A stretch of 64,000 nucleotides of DNA from an uncultured Acetobacteroides sp. (GCF_963678165.1 NZ_OY782755.1:496001-560000); one strand, 5' to 3'. Numbered from the stretch's first letter, positions 17,080 through 26,128 are shown. The notes: generated by a model not told the origin, from the letters alone. Numbers and translations: made by a program.

Positions 17080-17958
17080 TTATGCTCTTATGTTCTCTCT
17101 TATGTGTTGGGCAACCCTTTCCATCAGCCAGCGGGGGGTAGATGTTGCTCCGCATACGCCCACGCTATTGGCGTTCTCGAACCAGGTTGCGTCGATTTCG
17201 CTCTCATCTTCCACCATGAAGGTACGCTTATTTTGCGACATACAGGTTTCGAATAGCACCTTTCCGTTAGAACTCTTCTTTCCACTAACAAAGATGATTA
17301 CATCGTTGCTCTTCGAGAATTCCATCAGCTGTGGCTGACGGTTGGCTACCTGTCGGCAAATGGTGTCGTAGGCTTTGAATGGTTCGACGCCTTCAACCTT
17401 TGCGGTGCAGCGCTTTTCGATCTCGGCTTTCAGCGCCTTAAAGCCTTCGATGCTTTTGGTGGTTTGCGAGTATAGGCGAATTGGGCGCGTGAAGTCGATT
17501 GCATCGAGGTCGTTCAGCCCTTCCACCACGATTGCGGTGCTGTTGGTTTGACCAACCAGCCCGTTAACCTCGGCGTGCCCCTTCTTTCCAAAGATCACAA
17601 TCTGACCATTGGCAGGTAGCAGCTCGTTGTAGCTGCGCTTGATTCGCTCCTGAAGCTTAAGCACCACCGGACACGAGGCGTCTATCACCTGCAGCCCGTT
17701 TGCCTTGGCTATTTCGTAGGTTGATGGTGGCTCGCCGTGGGCGCGAAACAGCACCTTACGGTTGCTCAAGACCTTTAGCTCGTCGTGGTTGATGGTGGTT
17801 AGCCCCTTTGTGGTAAGGCGATTTACCTCCACGTCGTTGTGGACTATTTCGCCAAGGCACAAGAGTTGGTCTTCGGTGTCGAGAATCTCTTCGGCTTTAC
17901 CAATTGCGTTGGTTACCCCGAAGCAAAACCCCGACTTTTCATCTACCGTTACCACCAT
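17080..17958 (-). CDS. ispH: 4-hydroxy-3-methylbut-2-enyl diphosphate reductase
   Basis: The 292-residue protein carries the three iron-sulfur cysteines in their usual contexts: GFCFGV (residue 12), DASCPVV (about 93-99) and GVCGATSTP (about 266-274). It also has the substrate-binding segments EIVHNDVEV, RAHGEPP and KKGHAEVNGL. IspH makes isopentenyl and dimethylallyl diphosphate in the last step of the MEP pathway of isoprenoid synthesis. It sits 13 bases after cmk and 9 before pfkA. The linkage to cmk is common in bacteria. Confidence 0.97.
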   Translation of the reverse strand: MVVTVDEKSGFCFGVTNAIGKAEEILDTEDQLLCLGEIVHNDVEVNRLTTKGLTTINHDELKVLSNRKVLFRAHGEPPSTYEIAKANGLQVIDASCPVVLKLQERIKRSYNELLPANGQIVIFGKKGHAEVNGLVGQTNSTAIVVEGLNDLDAIDFTRPIRLYSQTTKSIEGFKALKAEIEKRCTAKVEGVEPFKAYDTICRQVANRQPQLMEFSKSNDVIIFVSGKKSSNGKVLFETCMSQNKRTFMVEDESEIDATWFENANSVGVCGATSTPRWLMERVAQHIRENIRA

Positions 17959-17971
17959 GGAGTGCTATTTT

Positions 17972-18670
17972 TTAGTTGCTCACTATTCTGTTTAAGTGCT
18001 CCTCGACCCATACCATCTGCTCCTCTACGGTCATGTGGCTGTTGTCGAGTATATGGGCGTCGTTGGCTCTTCTAAGGGGGCTTACCTCGCGGTTTTCGTC
18101 GATGTAGTCGCGCTTGCGGATGTTCTCCTCCACCTCGTTAATGTCAACCTCTTCGCCTTTTGCCTTCAGCTCGTCGTAACGGCGTTGGGCGCGTATGGCA
18201 GGATCAGCTGTCATGAAGATTTTGAACTCGGCATCGGGGAAAACTACGGTTCCAATGTCGCGTCCATCCATAACAATACCCTTTTCCTTGCCCATCTGCT
18301 GCTGCAGAAGAACCATCTGCTCGCGAACCTCGCCGATTTCGGCTACGTGGCTCACCTTATCGGCTACGGCAATGGTGCGAATCTCGTCTTCAACGCATAC
18401 TCCGTTGAGAAACGTCTCGTTTCGCTGCTTTTCGCCGTTAAAGCGGAAGGTAATGTTGATGAGCGGTAGGGCTGCTATGAGCTTCTGCGCGTTTAGAACG
18501 CCGTTGGCATCGAACATGCCGTTCTGTAGTCCATATAATGTAGTTGCCCTATACATTGCACCGCTATCGATGTAGGCGTAGCCTAGCCTTTTGGCAATTG
18601 CCTTTGCAAACGTGCTCTTTCCGCACGATGAGTAACCGTCGACAGCGATTACAACCTTTCTATTGCTCAT
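17972..18670 (-). CDS. cmk: Cytidylate kinase
   Basis: The 232-residue protein starts with the P-loop GYSSCGKST (about 12-20), continues with YIDSGAMYRATT, and has the CMP-binding signature MDGRDIGTVVFPDAEFKI (about 138-155) and a lid region (RYDELKAKGEEVD). It phosphorylates CMP and dCMP to the diphosphates for RNA, DNA and CDP-lipid synthesis. It is the first gene of the cmk-ispH-pfkA operon. A TAATTTTG promoter element lies about 22 bases upstream. Confidence 0.96.
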   Translation of the reverse strand: MSNRKVVIAVDGYSSCGKSTFAKAIAKRLGYAYIDSGAMYRATTLYGLQNGMFDANGVLNAQKLIAALPLINITFRFNGEKQRNETFLNGVCVEDEIRTIAVADKVSHVAEIGEVREQMVLLQQQMGKEKGIVMDGRDIGTVVFPDAEFKIFMTADPAIRAQRRYDELKAKGEEVDINEVEENIRKRDYIDENREVSPLRRANDAHILDNSHMTVEEQMVWVEEHLNRIVSN

Positions 18671-18691
18671 TTACCCTAAGATTTCAATCAG

Positions 18692-18699
18692 CAAAATTA
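18692..18699 (-). promoter_or_regulatory. Promoter of the cmk-ispH-pfkA operon
   Basis: The minus strand reads TAATTTTG, an exact TAnnTTTG element, 21 bases before the cmk start. No clear -33 element was seen. Confidence 0.48.
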
Positions 18700-18736
18700 G
18701 AAATAAAAAGGGGAATCCCGACTTTGTAGGCTTAAC

Positions 18737-18782
18737 GTGTGTCAAAGATAGATGTGAGACACAGGTATCAAGAGGTAAGATT
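18737..18782. repeat. Heptamer tandem repeat, reverse orientation
   Basis: On the minus strand this reads as consecutive 7-mers: ATCTTAC CTCTTGA, then TACCTGT GTCTCAC, then ATCTATC. It belongs to the same loose RTCTNNN family seen at six other places in the window. It lies between nadB and cmk. Confidence 0.6.
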
Positions 18783-18912
18783 TTGGGTGTAGAGCGTCGT
18801 AAGGTTCTGCCTGGGGGGTAAACAGGGAATTTCAGAAGGAAACGGAGCGCTTAAGAGCGTCGTTGGTGCTGAATGGCGATGCCTCTTTCATTTAAACTTC
18901 GTCCAATGCTTG

Positions 18913-18950
18913 CTTCTGCTCTGCGCTGCGGCCGCTGTGCAGAGCAGAAG
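18913..18950. repeat. 12-bp perfect inverted repeat
   Basis: CTTCTGCTCTGC at 18913-18924 pairs perfectly with 18939-18950. The 14-base loop itself contains the palindrome GCGGCCGC. It lies in the 387-base gap between nadB and cmk, next to a second, longer hairpin. Nothing else was recognised in the gap apart from the heptamers and the cmk promoter. Confidence 0.75.
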
Positions 18951-18989
18951 TGGCAGATGTAGGGGTGGAGAGGTCATTTTTTACTACAA

Positions 18990-19048
18990 AAGACGCACGG
19001 CACAAGTATCTTGCAGAATATTGTCTCGATACTTGTGCCGTGCGTCTT
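18990..19048 (-). terminator. 21-bp perfect inverted repeat after nadB
   Basis: Bases 18990-19010 are an exact reverse complement of 19028-19048, with a 17-base loop. It begins 9 bases after the nadB stop. On the minus strand a short T-rich stretch follows, so it may end nadB transcription, although the stem is unusually long. The right arm has the 7-base rhythm of the heptamer family (TACTTGT GCCGTGC). Confidence 0.65.
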
Positions 19049-19057
19049 GGTACTATC

Positions 19058-20638
19058 TTAAAATTCGTAGCCGGTTTTGTTGCTTGGATAGTCGAGTGAG
19101 TAGTGCAGCCCGACGCTCTCGCGCATTGCCTTGGCGTGCTTAATGATGAGGTAGCCGACGGCAACCAGGTTGCGCAGCTCGCAGAGGTTCTGCGTGAGGA
19201 TCGACTTCTTGTAAAGCTCTTCCGTCTCCTGGTAAATGGTGCCGAGGCGCTTTAGCGCACGCTCTAAGCGCAGGTTCGAGCGTACGATGCCCACGTAGTT
19301 GCTCATGATCTGCTGCATTTCCTTGTAGCTTTGGGTGATGAGCACCATCTCCTCGTTGTGCGTTGTTCCGCCATGATCCCAGTTGGGGATGTCGGCATTC
19401 AGCTGTATGTCGTTAATCTTGCTTAGCGCATCGCGGAAAGCCTTCTCGGCGTACACAATCGCCTCAATTAGCGAGTTGGATGCAAGTCGGTTGGCGCCGT
19501 GAAGCCCCGTGCACGAGCATTCGCCCACCGCGTACAGGTTGTTGATGGTGGTTTCGCCGTTCATATCCACCTTAATGCCGCCGCAGAGGTAGTGCGCAGC
19601 CGGTACAACTGGGATATAATCCTTCGTGATGTCGATATCGATGGATAAGCACTTCTTGTAGATGTTCGGGAAGTGGTACTTGGTGAGCTCGGGATCCTTG
19701 TGGGTTACGTCGAGGTAGACAAAATCGTCGCCGCGCTGCTTCATCTCGTTGTCGATGGCGCGCGCCACGATGTCGCGGGGCGCCAAGCTGCCGCGCTTGT
19801 CGTACTTCTGCATGAACTCCTTGCCATCGATGGTGCGGAGGATGGCTCCGTAGCCGCGCATCGCCTCGGTGATGAGGTACGAAGGGCGTTCGCCAGGGTT
19901 GTAGAGCGAGGTGGGATGGAACTGGATGAACTCCATATTCTCGATGATCCCCTTCGCACGGTGCACCATTGCAATTCCATCGCCGGTGGCTATCGGTGGA
20001 TTGGTGGTGGTATGGTAGGCGTTGCCCGTTCCGCCGGTTGCCAGCACGGTAACCTTCGCCAAAAAGGTGTGAACGAGCTGCGTCTTTAGGTCGAGCACGT
20101 AGGCGCCGTAGCACTTGGTGCCGTTCATGGTGCGCTTTACCAGGTGTCCGAGGTGGTGCTGGGTGAGAATTTCCACCGCAAAGTGGTTTTCGAGCACCGT
20201 AATGTTCTTGTGGGCGCGAACGGCAGCCGATAGCCTATGCTGCACCTCTGCTCCGGTGTTGTCCTTATGGTGAAGAATGCGGTGCTCGGAGTGCCCACCC
20301 TCGCGGTTGAGGTCGTATTTCCCGGTGTCGTCCTTGTCAAATTTAACGCCCCAGTTGATCAGCTGCCTGATCTGCTGTGGCGCCTCGGTGACCACCATCT
20401 TTACAACGTCGTTGTCGCAGATTCCAGCGCCTGCAACTAGGGTATCCTGAATATGCTTCTCGAAATTATCGGGTTCGTACATCACCGAGGCAATGCCGCC
20501 CTGGGCATAGCTGGTGTTGGTTTCGTCAATGGCTGTCTTGGAGATGATAATTACCTTTCCGTATTCGGCTGCTTTTAGGGCAAAGCTGAGCCCACCAATG
20601 CCGGTGCCTACTACAAGAAAGTCCGCTTCTCTATTCAT
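19058..20638 (-). CDS. nadB: L-aspartate oxidase
   Basis: The 526-residue flavoprotein has the N-terminal FAD motif VVGTGIGGLSFALKA, then TSYAQGGIA. The active-site region HSEHRILHHKDNTGAEVQ and EFIQFHPTSLY follow, then GECSCTGLHGANRLASNSL (about 373-391), and a helical C-terminal domain. NadB oxidises L-aspartate to iminoaspartate, the first step of de novo NAD synthesis. NadA and NadC are not next to it here. The gene appears monocistronic, with a promoter at 20662-20669 and a long hairpin after the stop. Confidence 0.96.
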   Translation of the reverse strand: MNREADFLVVGTGIGGLSFALKAAEYGKVIIISKTAIDETNTSYAQGGIASVMYEPDNFEKHIQDTLVAGAGICDNDVVKMVVTEAPQQIRQLINWGVKFDKDDTGKYDLNREGGHSEHRILHHKDNTGAEVQHRLSAAVRAHKNITVLENHFAVEILTQHHLGHLVKRTMNGTKCYGAYVLDLKTQLVHTFLAKVTVLATGGTGNAYHTTTNPPIATGDGIAMVHRAKGIIENMEFIQFHPTSLYNPGERPSYLITEAMRGYGAILRTIDGKEFMQKYDKRGSLAPRDIVARAIDNEMKQRGDDFVYLDVTHKDPELTKYHFPNIYKKCLSIDIDITKDYIPVVPAAHYLCGGIKVDMNGETTINNLYAVGECSCTGLHGANRLASNSLIEAIVYAEKAFRDALSKINDIQLNADIPNWDHGGTTHNEEMVLITQSYKEMQQIMSNYVGIVRSNLRLERALKRLGTIYQETEELYKKSILTQNLCELRNLVAVGYLIIKHAKAMRESVGLHYSLDYPSNKTGYEF

Positions 20639-20661
20639 GATTGCGCGAATTTAAGGTTAGG

Positions 20662-20669
20662 CAAATATA
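20662..20669 (-). promoter_or_regulatory. Promoter for nadB
   Basis: The minus strand reads TATATTTG, an exact TAnnTTTG element, 23 bases before the start codon. A TTG lies 17 bases upstream of it, slightly closer than the usual -33 spacing. Confidence 0.5.
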
Positions 20670-21226
20670 GGGATTACGCCTAATAGCAATATGTGCTCAA
20701 TAACAGGGTATTTGCGCGGCATCTAGTAAAGAATGCTAAATGTTGGATGGGTGAAACGCCGAAAAACATGGGCGGAGACCCGCAAAGCACGGTTGTTTTG
20801 CGGTTTGGTGTCCCTAGGGAGCGCTGCATCGCAGCTCCCTAGGCTATGTGCTGGTTGAAGCTCAGAATTTTCCCGTGATTGTTGAGCTGCCGTAAAGTCC
20901 CCTTTAGGGGATTTAGGGGTGAATACCGCATTGGGTAAGTCGAAGGGCGGAGTTTTCAGTGATAGTACGCGGGATGTATGGTCTATCCACCGAAAAGCAT
21001 GGGAGACGCCCGGTAAAGCACGGGTCAACTCCCGAATTCCTTCGTCGGTTCCCCTGTTTGGGTGATCGAAGGCTGCGCGAAGCGGCGCGGTGCTGCGGTT
21101 TGCCTTGTTGGCGGGCTGGCGGAGGTGGAAAAAATTCCCCCAACGCTTTCGCAGCGCTAGGGGAACCTAACCTAAAACTAATAAAAATTTAACTATGAAA
21201 GAGCAAACGCCTGTGCGTTCCGTATG
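20670..21226. other. Gene-free region with two imperfect copies of a GC-rich element
   Basis: No gene was recognised. Two segments resemble each other: 20759-20792 and 20988-21024 both read CCGAAAAxCATGGG, then a GACxCCCG stretch, then AAAGCACGG. The first is followed by a perfect 10-bp hairpin, CCTAGGGAGC with GCTCCCTAGG (20813-20822 with 20834-20843). The palindromic CCCCTTTAGGGG-type repeat lies at 20898-20921. Short open frames here are accidental. Confidence 0.55.
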
Positions 21227-22192
21227 CTAGTTATTGGTTGACTCCAGCTTGTCCAGCGCAATGTCTATCCGCGTCACCTCTTTGGGGTTTACGAATAGGG
21301 TAACATCGGCCACCGTGAGCCCGTTCTTGGTGATGCGCCCCCTGTACTTCCCCGCCTTCAGCTTATCCGTTGCAAATTCGCCATTGACGTTGCTCAGTTT
21401 CTCGGCAACCACCTTCTCAACCGTTGTGGTGTCGCTTGCAGCAGCCGTCCTCCTCACCGATTTTTTCTTAACCTCTTCGGTAGAGAATATCTTAATGCTC
21501 GCATTGGGGAGCGGCTTCCCCTCGCAGGTGACGTATCCGGTGATGGTCATGTGCGCAGTCTTCGTCTTGGACTGCTTAACCGCAAAGTAATCCTTGTAGA
21601 GCGTTGGCATCAGCGCCTGGTTTACCGTTACTATCGAGTTAAGCGTGTTAAACTTGCTGTTGATGGTTGGCTCTAGCGCCTTGCACTTGTTGCGCAGCAG
21701 GCTAAGCTCCACCCCTAGGGCGGTTTCCTTGTCGATTGACAGCTGCATCTTCTGCGCATTGGTGGTCACCTCGTCGATTTGCGCCTGCTTGTAGCCGCGT
21801 GCCAGCAGCTCGCTGCTCTTTTCCTTCAGCTGGTTGCCGATTATTTTGGTCTGCTCCAGGAATGCCGGACGCTTCATCGCCATAAAGTTGCTTTTTGTAG
21901 CTAGCTTTTTGGGGTTGGCCTCCGCTGTTGGCTTCAGCGATTCGAGCATGAGCAGCGCGTTTACTGCACCGTTAACAGCGAGTGCAGCCCATTTCTTCGT
22001 CTCCTTCTTGGTCGATAGCAGCTCGTCGTTCTTTAGCCGTATCGAAAAGTGGAGCTCTTTTGTGCTGTTTACGGTTTTTACGATGTCGGCGGCAATGGCT
22101 TGAACTTCTGCATTGTCTTTTGCCTCCTCCGACCCAGCGATAATGGTACACCGGGTACCGATTACCTTCATCTTTTCTTTGGATGTTTCCAT
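21227..22192 (-). CDS. Helical protein with C-terminal carboxypeptidase-regulatory-like domain
   Basis: The 321-residue protein has no signal peptide or membrane helix. Residues 1-205 look alpha-helical. Residues 215-321 look like a CarboxypepD_reg-type beta sandwich: ITGYVTCEGKPLPNASIKIFS, then a Lys/Thr-rich insertion (about 240-262), then NVNGEFATDKLKAGKYRGRI. This domain is usually found at the start of exported TonB-dependent proteins, so its use in a protein without an export signal is unusual. I do not recognise the N-terminal part, although soluble helical proteins of this size are frequent in Bacteroidales. It stands alone, with long non-coding DNA on both sides. Confidence 0.65.
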   Translation of the reverse strand: METSKEKMKVIGTRCTIIAGSEEAKDNAEVQAIAADIVKTVNSTKELHFSIRLKNDELLSTKKETKKWAALAVNGAVNALLMLESLKPTAEANPKKLATKSNFMAMKRPAFLEQTKIIGNQLKEKSSELLARGYKQAQIDEVTTNAQKMQLSIDKETALGVELSLLRNKCKALEPTINSKFNTLNSIVTVNQALMPTLYKDYFAVKQSKTKTAHMTITGYVTCEGKPLPNASIKIFSTEEVKKKSVRRTAAASDTTTVEKVVAEKLSNVNGEFATDKLKAGKYRGRITKNGLTVADVTLFVNPKEVTRIDIALDKLESTNN

Positions 22193-22249
22193 GTTACCTT
22201 TAAAATATTGGTTTGATTATACAATATTAATTAACTAAAATTACTTTTG

Positions 22250-23030
22250 CAACGCTTGTTTGAAAAATAATTACAGAAAATATAAATATTTTTTAATCCA
22301 ACCACAGAAATCTCCGAGCCAAGGTTTGGGCAGCCGCTGCGCTACATACTTTGCTCATATCCGCAATGCCGATTTCCCCTGGCAAGAGACGCTACGCACC
22401 ACTCCCTCCAACCTTTACAGACATTAGCCCAAGCGCTAACCCCCTGCTGAAGCTAAAAAATTGGGTACCCCGCCCTTTTTCACAGCTAACGGCGACCCGC
22501 CGTAGGCATCTGTAAGCCCTGTATTGGGGTGTTAGTAGCCATTTACAGCCGCGCTACCGCTATTCCCTAAGCCGCTAAAGGGGAATTATGGGCTGTACAT
22601 CCATTCTTTTGTGGAATCCTACAGCTATAGGGCAGCCGCTTCGAATTATGCTGCGCCATAGCCCCTACTATAGGGTTGTGGATTGATGAAAATTGGGTTA
22701 AGCATACGGCAAAATGTGGAATGTACTGTATGTGTGCGCGATATATGCCGTTCGCCTTGGGTGAAGCATGCCTAAACATGGGTAAAACATGCATTTTTAC
22801 GGGTAATTTAAGCTTAAATTCAGGTGATGTGTCCGTTTTTACGGGTAAAACACACCTTTTTATGGGGAATTTATACCTTTCAACGGGTATTTTATAGCTC
22901 ACTTACGGGTAAAACATGCTTTTTTATGGGTAAAAGTGTGCCTTATCATTGGTAATCGCTGCCAATTTATGGGTAAATGCCAGCCGCATTTTGGGCAAGT
23001 ATCGATATTGGTGGGTAAGGCATTCCCCAA
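22250..23030. repeat. Degenerate 21-bp tandem array in a 1.2-kb gene-free stretch
   Basis: From about 22750 to 23030 a GGGTAA-like core recurs near 22759, 22780, 22801, 22822, 22843, 22864 and 22885, then with one-base shifts at 22907, 22928, 22950, 22971, 22993 and 23013. Units differ strongly outside the core. Both strands translate as 7-residue repeats for short stretches, which explains the open frames. A TACTTTTG element at 22242-22249 faces the array. The rest of 22250-23410 shows nothing recognisable. The region lies between divergent genes. Confidence 0.75.
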
Positions 23031-23410
23031 CTCATGCGAATTACCCTTCTACTTGCTGCCTCTTTCTAAATCGCTTGATGAATCCCCTGCTTATTTTGTT
23101 AAAGCTATTTGGCTACGGCGGGATAGCGTAAAGGTTTTGTTTCTATCTTAGCCGCATAAGCATTTTGTAGCCATTTATTATCGTATTGTACTATAATGTT
23201 CTCGATACCCATTCGTTCGGATGGGAATGGATTTCAAAGATGCTTGTTTTACCGATGTTTGGTTGTAACTACACCTCAGACGATTATATTTTGCAGACTA
23301 TAGCCTGCAATGATATAGTTCACGAAGGTTGTAACATTCGTCTAAAGAGGGGATGTTGGATAAAGAGAGATTAGAATAATAGATAGGTCGGATATTTAAA
23401 TAATATTACT

Positions 23411-23728
23411 ATGCGAAGTTTGTTTTCTTTTAAAGGTAGAATAAGACGTTCTGACTATTGGGTGTATTTTATCTTTTGTAATGGAATTAATTGGTTGCTT
23501 GTTGAAGTTACAAATAATAGTCTCAACGGACTTCTAATTTATTATGCATTATTTATTCCGTTAGTTTGGATATTTTTTGCTCAAGGCACAAGGCGTTCTC
23601 ACGATATAGGGGATACTGGTTTACTTCAAATATTACCATGGCATTATTTATCATTACTTTTTAAAGAGGGGAATAAGGGGTCTAATGAATATGGAAAAAA
23701 TCCAAAATCAGAAGATAACAAAAAGTGA
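23411..23728 (+). CDS. DUF805-family small membrane protein
   Basis: The 105-residue protein matches the DUF805 pattern: the opening FSFKGRIRRSDYWVYFIF (about 4-21), two to three membrane helices, and the RRSHDIGDTGL segment (about 60-71), where the family usually has RRLHDxGxSG. The function is unknown. The gene is more AT-rich than the surrounding genes and stands alone, which fits an accessory gene. The tail is short and charged. Confidence 0.85.
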   Translation: MRSLFSFKGRIRRSDYWVYFIFCNGINWLLVEVTNNSLNGLLIYYALFIPLVWIFFAQGTRRSHDIGDTGLLQILPWHYLSLLFKEGNKGSNEYGKNPKSEDNKK

Positions 23729-23954
23729 TACGTGTATTTGTTTGAATATTATTATTTCTCATTGAACGTAGCATCTTCGCTACACTCTCGTAACCAAGAT
23801 GTCTAGCCTAATTTGTTATGGCTAGAGTTCGACAGTCCGAAAGTTTAGGAAAGCCTACTCTTAGCGAGGGGCTATGGGGCAAGAGCCTTCACAGGCATGG
23901 CAAACGCTAGCAGAAAATTTAGTTGGATTTATTTGAATTATATTGTTGGATACT

Positions 23955-25169
23955 ATGAAGAACACAGTTTTAGTGATTTTGCTTTTCTTTAAGAGGGGAA
24001 GCTTTTTTGGCAGGTTGATTGTTGGGGCAGTAGCGGTTAGTCTACTCTTCTTTATTTTTATACCCGACATTTGGTTTGGTGTTTCGGTTAAGAATCCTAA
24101 GAGGTTGTCCATTGAGGAGATTTGTACTACACCGGCGGATAAGCTGCCTCTCTACTTTATTGTTGATAAGGCGCAACCGCTTAAGGTTATGCAGAACCTA
24201 TCTCAGCATGAAGCCGATTCCTTGCTGGGTAAAGTAGGAGATCTGCCCGCAGAACTATTGGTTGGCTATAAGAGCTACAGCTATCTGGTGGAGACCCGAA
24301 TTAAGAATAGCGATACCACATTTTCGGGCATATACTATCCGGTTTATTCCGAGAAGCAGGTTCACAGCAAGCCCAATGCATTAGCGTCCGATTTGGTGTC
24401 GCATGTTATCATCCACGATACCAATGTTGGCGAGCGCGACCTCGATAACGACAAGTACTTTAAGGATTCGCTATTCCAGATCAGCGGCAAGTTCGACGGC
24501 GTAACCATCGGCGACGAGCCCTACAAGTTGCTAACCAGTAGTGGATTCAATATTAGCCGGAAGGCTATCGTGCTCGATAAGGGATCGCAACCGTTGTCTA
24601 TTACCAGCGCTGCACTGCTGATATTGTTCGATGTTATACTTGTGCTGTTGCTTGCGCTGTCGTTGCTGCCGCTTGTCCTGCTATTTAGGATATTTAAGGT
24701 TGAACCCGCCGATGATGCCGATCAGAATCCGATGAGCACCGCTAATGCTGCGAATACGGTACGTACCCCAGCAAATACGGTAGCTGATCTTACCCCAGCA
24801 AGTACCGGGAAGCGAGTTGGTGCCTTTGCTATTGATATCGCACTAATCAACATCGTACTATTTACCGTATTTGCATCGTTCAATCATCTATTGGTATTCG
24901 AAGTGCTGGCGCTCGTATACTTTGTGGCATGCGATATCTTGTTGAAGGGGTCTTCGCTAGGCAAGTATATACTGTCCGTACAGGTGTCAGCTTACGAAGA
25001 TGGAGAAGCCCTCACCATGCCTAAGGTTATTATTAGAAATGTAGTAAAGGCATTATGCGGGCTTATGCCGTTGATATATCTGATCGCATTCTTAAACGAG
25101 GATAGGCAAGCCCTGCACGACAAAGCAGCCGGCTCGATTGTTGTCGATCGGGTAGATCCGCTTCGTTAG
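23955..25169 (+). CDS. RDD-family membrane protein with N-terminal periplasmic domain
   Basis: The protein is 404 residues from the ATG at 23955; an in-frame TTG four codons earlier is less likely. A first membrane helix (about 20-40) is followed by a periplasmic domain of about 170 residues that I do not recognise. A second helix pair (about 216-242) and a Thr/Asn/Ala-rich linker lead to a C-terminal RDD domain (about 275-400) with GKRVGAFAIDI and KGSSLGKYILSVQV. RDD proteins are thought to be ion or small-solute transporters, without a firm general function. The RDD part is nearly the same as in the next gene. Confidence 0.8.
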   Translation: MKNTVLVILLFFKRGSFFGRLIVGAVAVSLLFFIFIPDIWFGVSVKNPKRLSIEEICTTPADKLPLYFIVDKAQPLKVMQNLSQHEADSLLGKVGDLPAELLVGYKSYSYLVETRIKNSDTTFSGIYYPVYSEKQVHSKPNALASDLVSHVIIHDTNVGERDLDNDKYFKDSLFQISGKFDGVTIGDEPYKLLTSSGFNISRKAIVLDKGSQPLSITSAALLILFDVILVLLLALSLLPLVLLFRIFKVEPADDADQNPMSTANAANTVRTPANTVADLTPASTGKRVGAFAIDIALINIVLFTVFASFNHLLVFEVLALVYFVACDILLKGSSLGKYILSVQVSAYEDGEALTMPKVIIRNVVKALCGLMPLIYLIAFLNEDRQALHDKAAGSIVVDRVDPLR

Positions 25170-25283
25170 CCGTAGTACCATTCGCACGAGGCTCGGTGGA
25201 ATATGCAGTTGACTATGTCGAACATTGTTCCATTGAGTTATAGTAGCGATTCTAGTCCCCATCAAACGGCAAAACTATACGTA

Positions 25284-25320
25284 AGCGCAGCCACCACCAC
25301 GGCTGCGCTTATATTTTTGC
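25284..25320 (+). terminator. Terminator after first RDD gene
   Basis: The stem AAGCGCAGCC/GGCTGCGCTT (25284-25293 with 25302-25311) has an 8-base loop and is followed by ATATTTTTG. An almost identical hairpin follows the second RDD gene. The surrounding 317-base gap (25170-25486) contains no gene. Confidence 0.82.
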
Positions 25321-25486
25321 TACGTTTGGTTGCGGTCAGTAAGTCGTAGCTTGGGAAAGACGAGGCTTGAACCGAAGCGTATTGACGCACAGAGTAGCCC
25401 AACTTTGCCTAGCCTCAACCGCTGGGTTAATCTATGGCGATTAAAGCAGGCAAAAGAATAGGAAGTTGAACTAACAAAATACGAGT

Positions 25487-26128
25487 ATGATAATTTATGG
25501 AACCAAATCGATTGGGAATGTTGTTAAATCAGGTAAATTTCATTGTCCAAACTGTAAGCGAGAGCAGAACTATAGGCTAAAACGCTACAAAAGGTACTTT
25601 CATCTATTCTTTATACCATTATTTTCGACAGCCGATTTAGGAGATGAACTGGAGTGTTGCTATTGCCATACATCTTACGTACCAGGTTCAATGCTCAATG
25701 AGGATGAATATACGCCTCAAAATCCACATGGCACAGTAAAGGCAGCTAATCCAATAGGACTTACCGCTGCAAATTCAGGGAAACGAGTTGGTGCTTTTGC
25801 TATTGATGTAGTACTTATTTACATCTTATATTCAGTATTCTCATCGTTCAACTATTGGTTCTTCTTCGAAATATTGGCATTTATATACTTTGTGGCATGC
25901 GACATCTTGTTGAAAGGCTCTTCGCTAGGTAAGCTGCTATTGTCAATGAAGGTCTCAGATTACGAGGATGATAATATGCTTACTATGCCTAAGGTTATTA
26001 TTAGAAATGTGATAAAGACATTAAGCGGATTTCTTCCATTGTTGTATCTGATTGCATTTTTAAACGAGGATAGGCAAGCCCTGCACGACAAAGCAATTAG
26101 CTCGATTGTAGTTGATAGAATAAATTAG
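25487..26128 (+). CDS. Zinc-ribbon plus RDD-domain membrane protein
   Basis: The 213-residue protein begins with a zinc-ribbon: CPNCKREQNYRLKRYKRYFH (about 20-39), then LECCYCHTSYV about 17 residues later. After a short linker comes an RDD domain (from about 97) with GKRVGAFAIDV and KGSSLGKLLLSMKV. The RDD half is a close paralogue of the preceding gene, and the downstream DNA including the terminator is also duplicated. This points to a segmental duplication followed by exchange of the N-terminal domain. The function is unknown; the zinc-ribbon should be cytoplasmic. Confidence 0.8.
   Translation: MIIYGTKSIGNVVKSGKFHCPNCKREQNYRLKRYKRYFHLFFIPLFSTADLGDELECCYCHTSYVPGSMLNEDEYTPQNPHGTVKAANPIGLTAANSGKRVGAFAIDVVLIYILYSVFSSFNYWFFFEILAFIYFVACDILLKGSSLGKLLLSMKVSDYEDDNMLTMPKVIIRNVIKTLSGFLPLLYLIAFLNEDRQALHDKAISSIVVDRIN

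Noticed and set aside
20723-21192. Small open frames downstream of nadB
   Set aside because: They contain palindromic repeat DNA, overlap on both strands, and show no family similarity.
22567-22902. Minus-strand open frame of 111 codons with KxxxLP-type repeats
   Set aside because: It follows the degenerate 21-bp array and loses the frame when a unit is 22 bases long.
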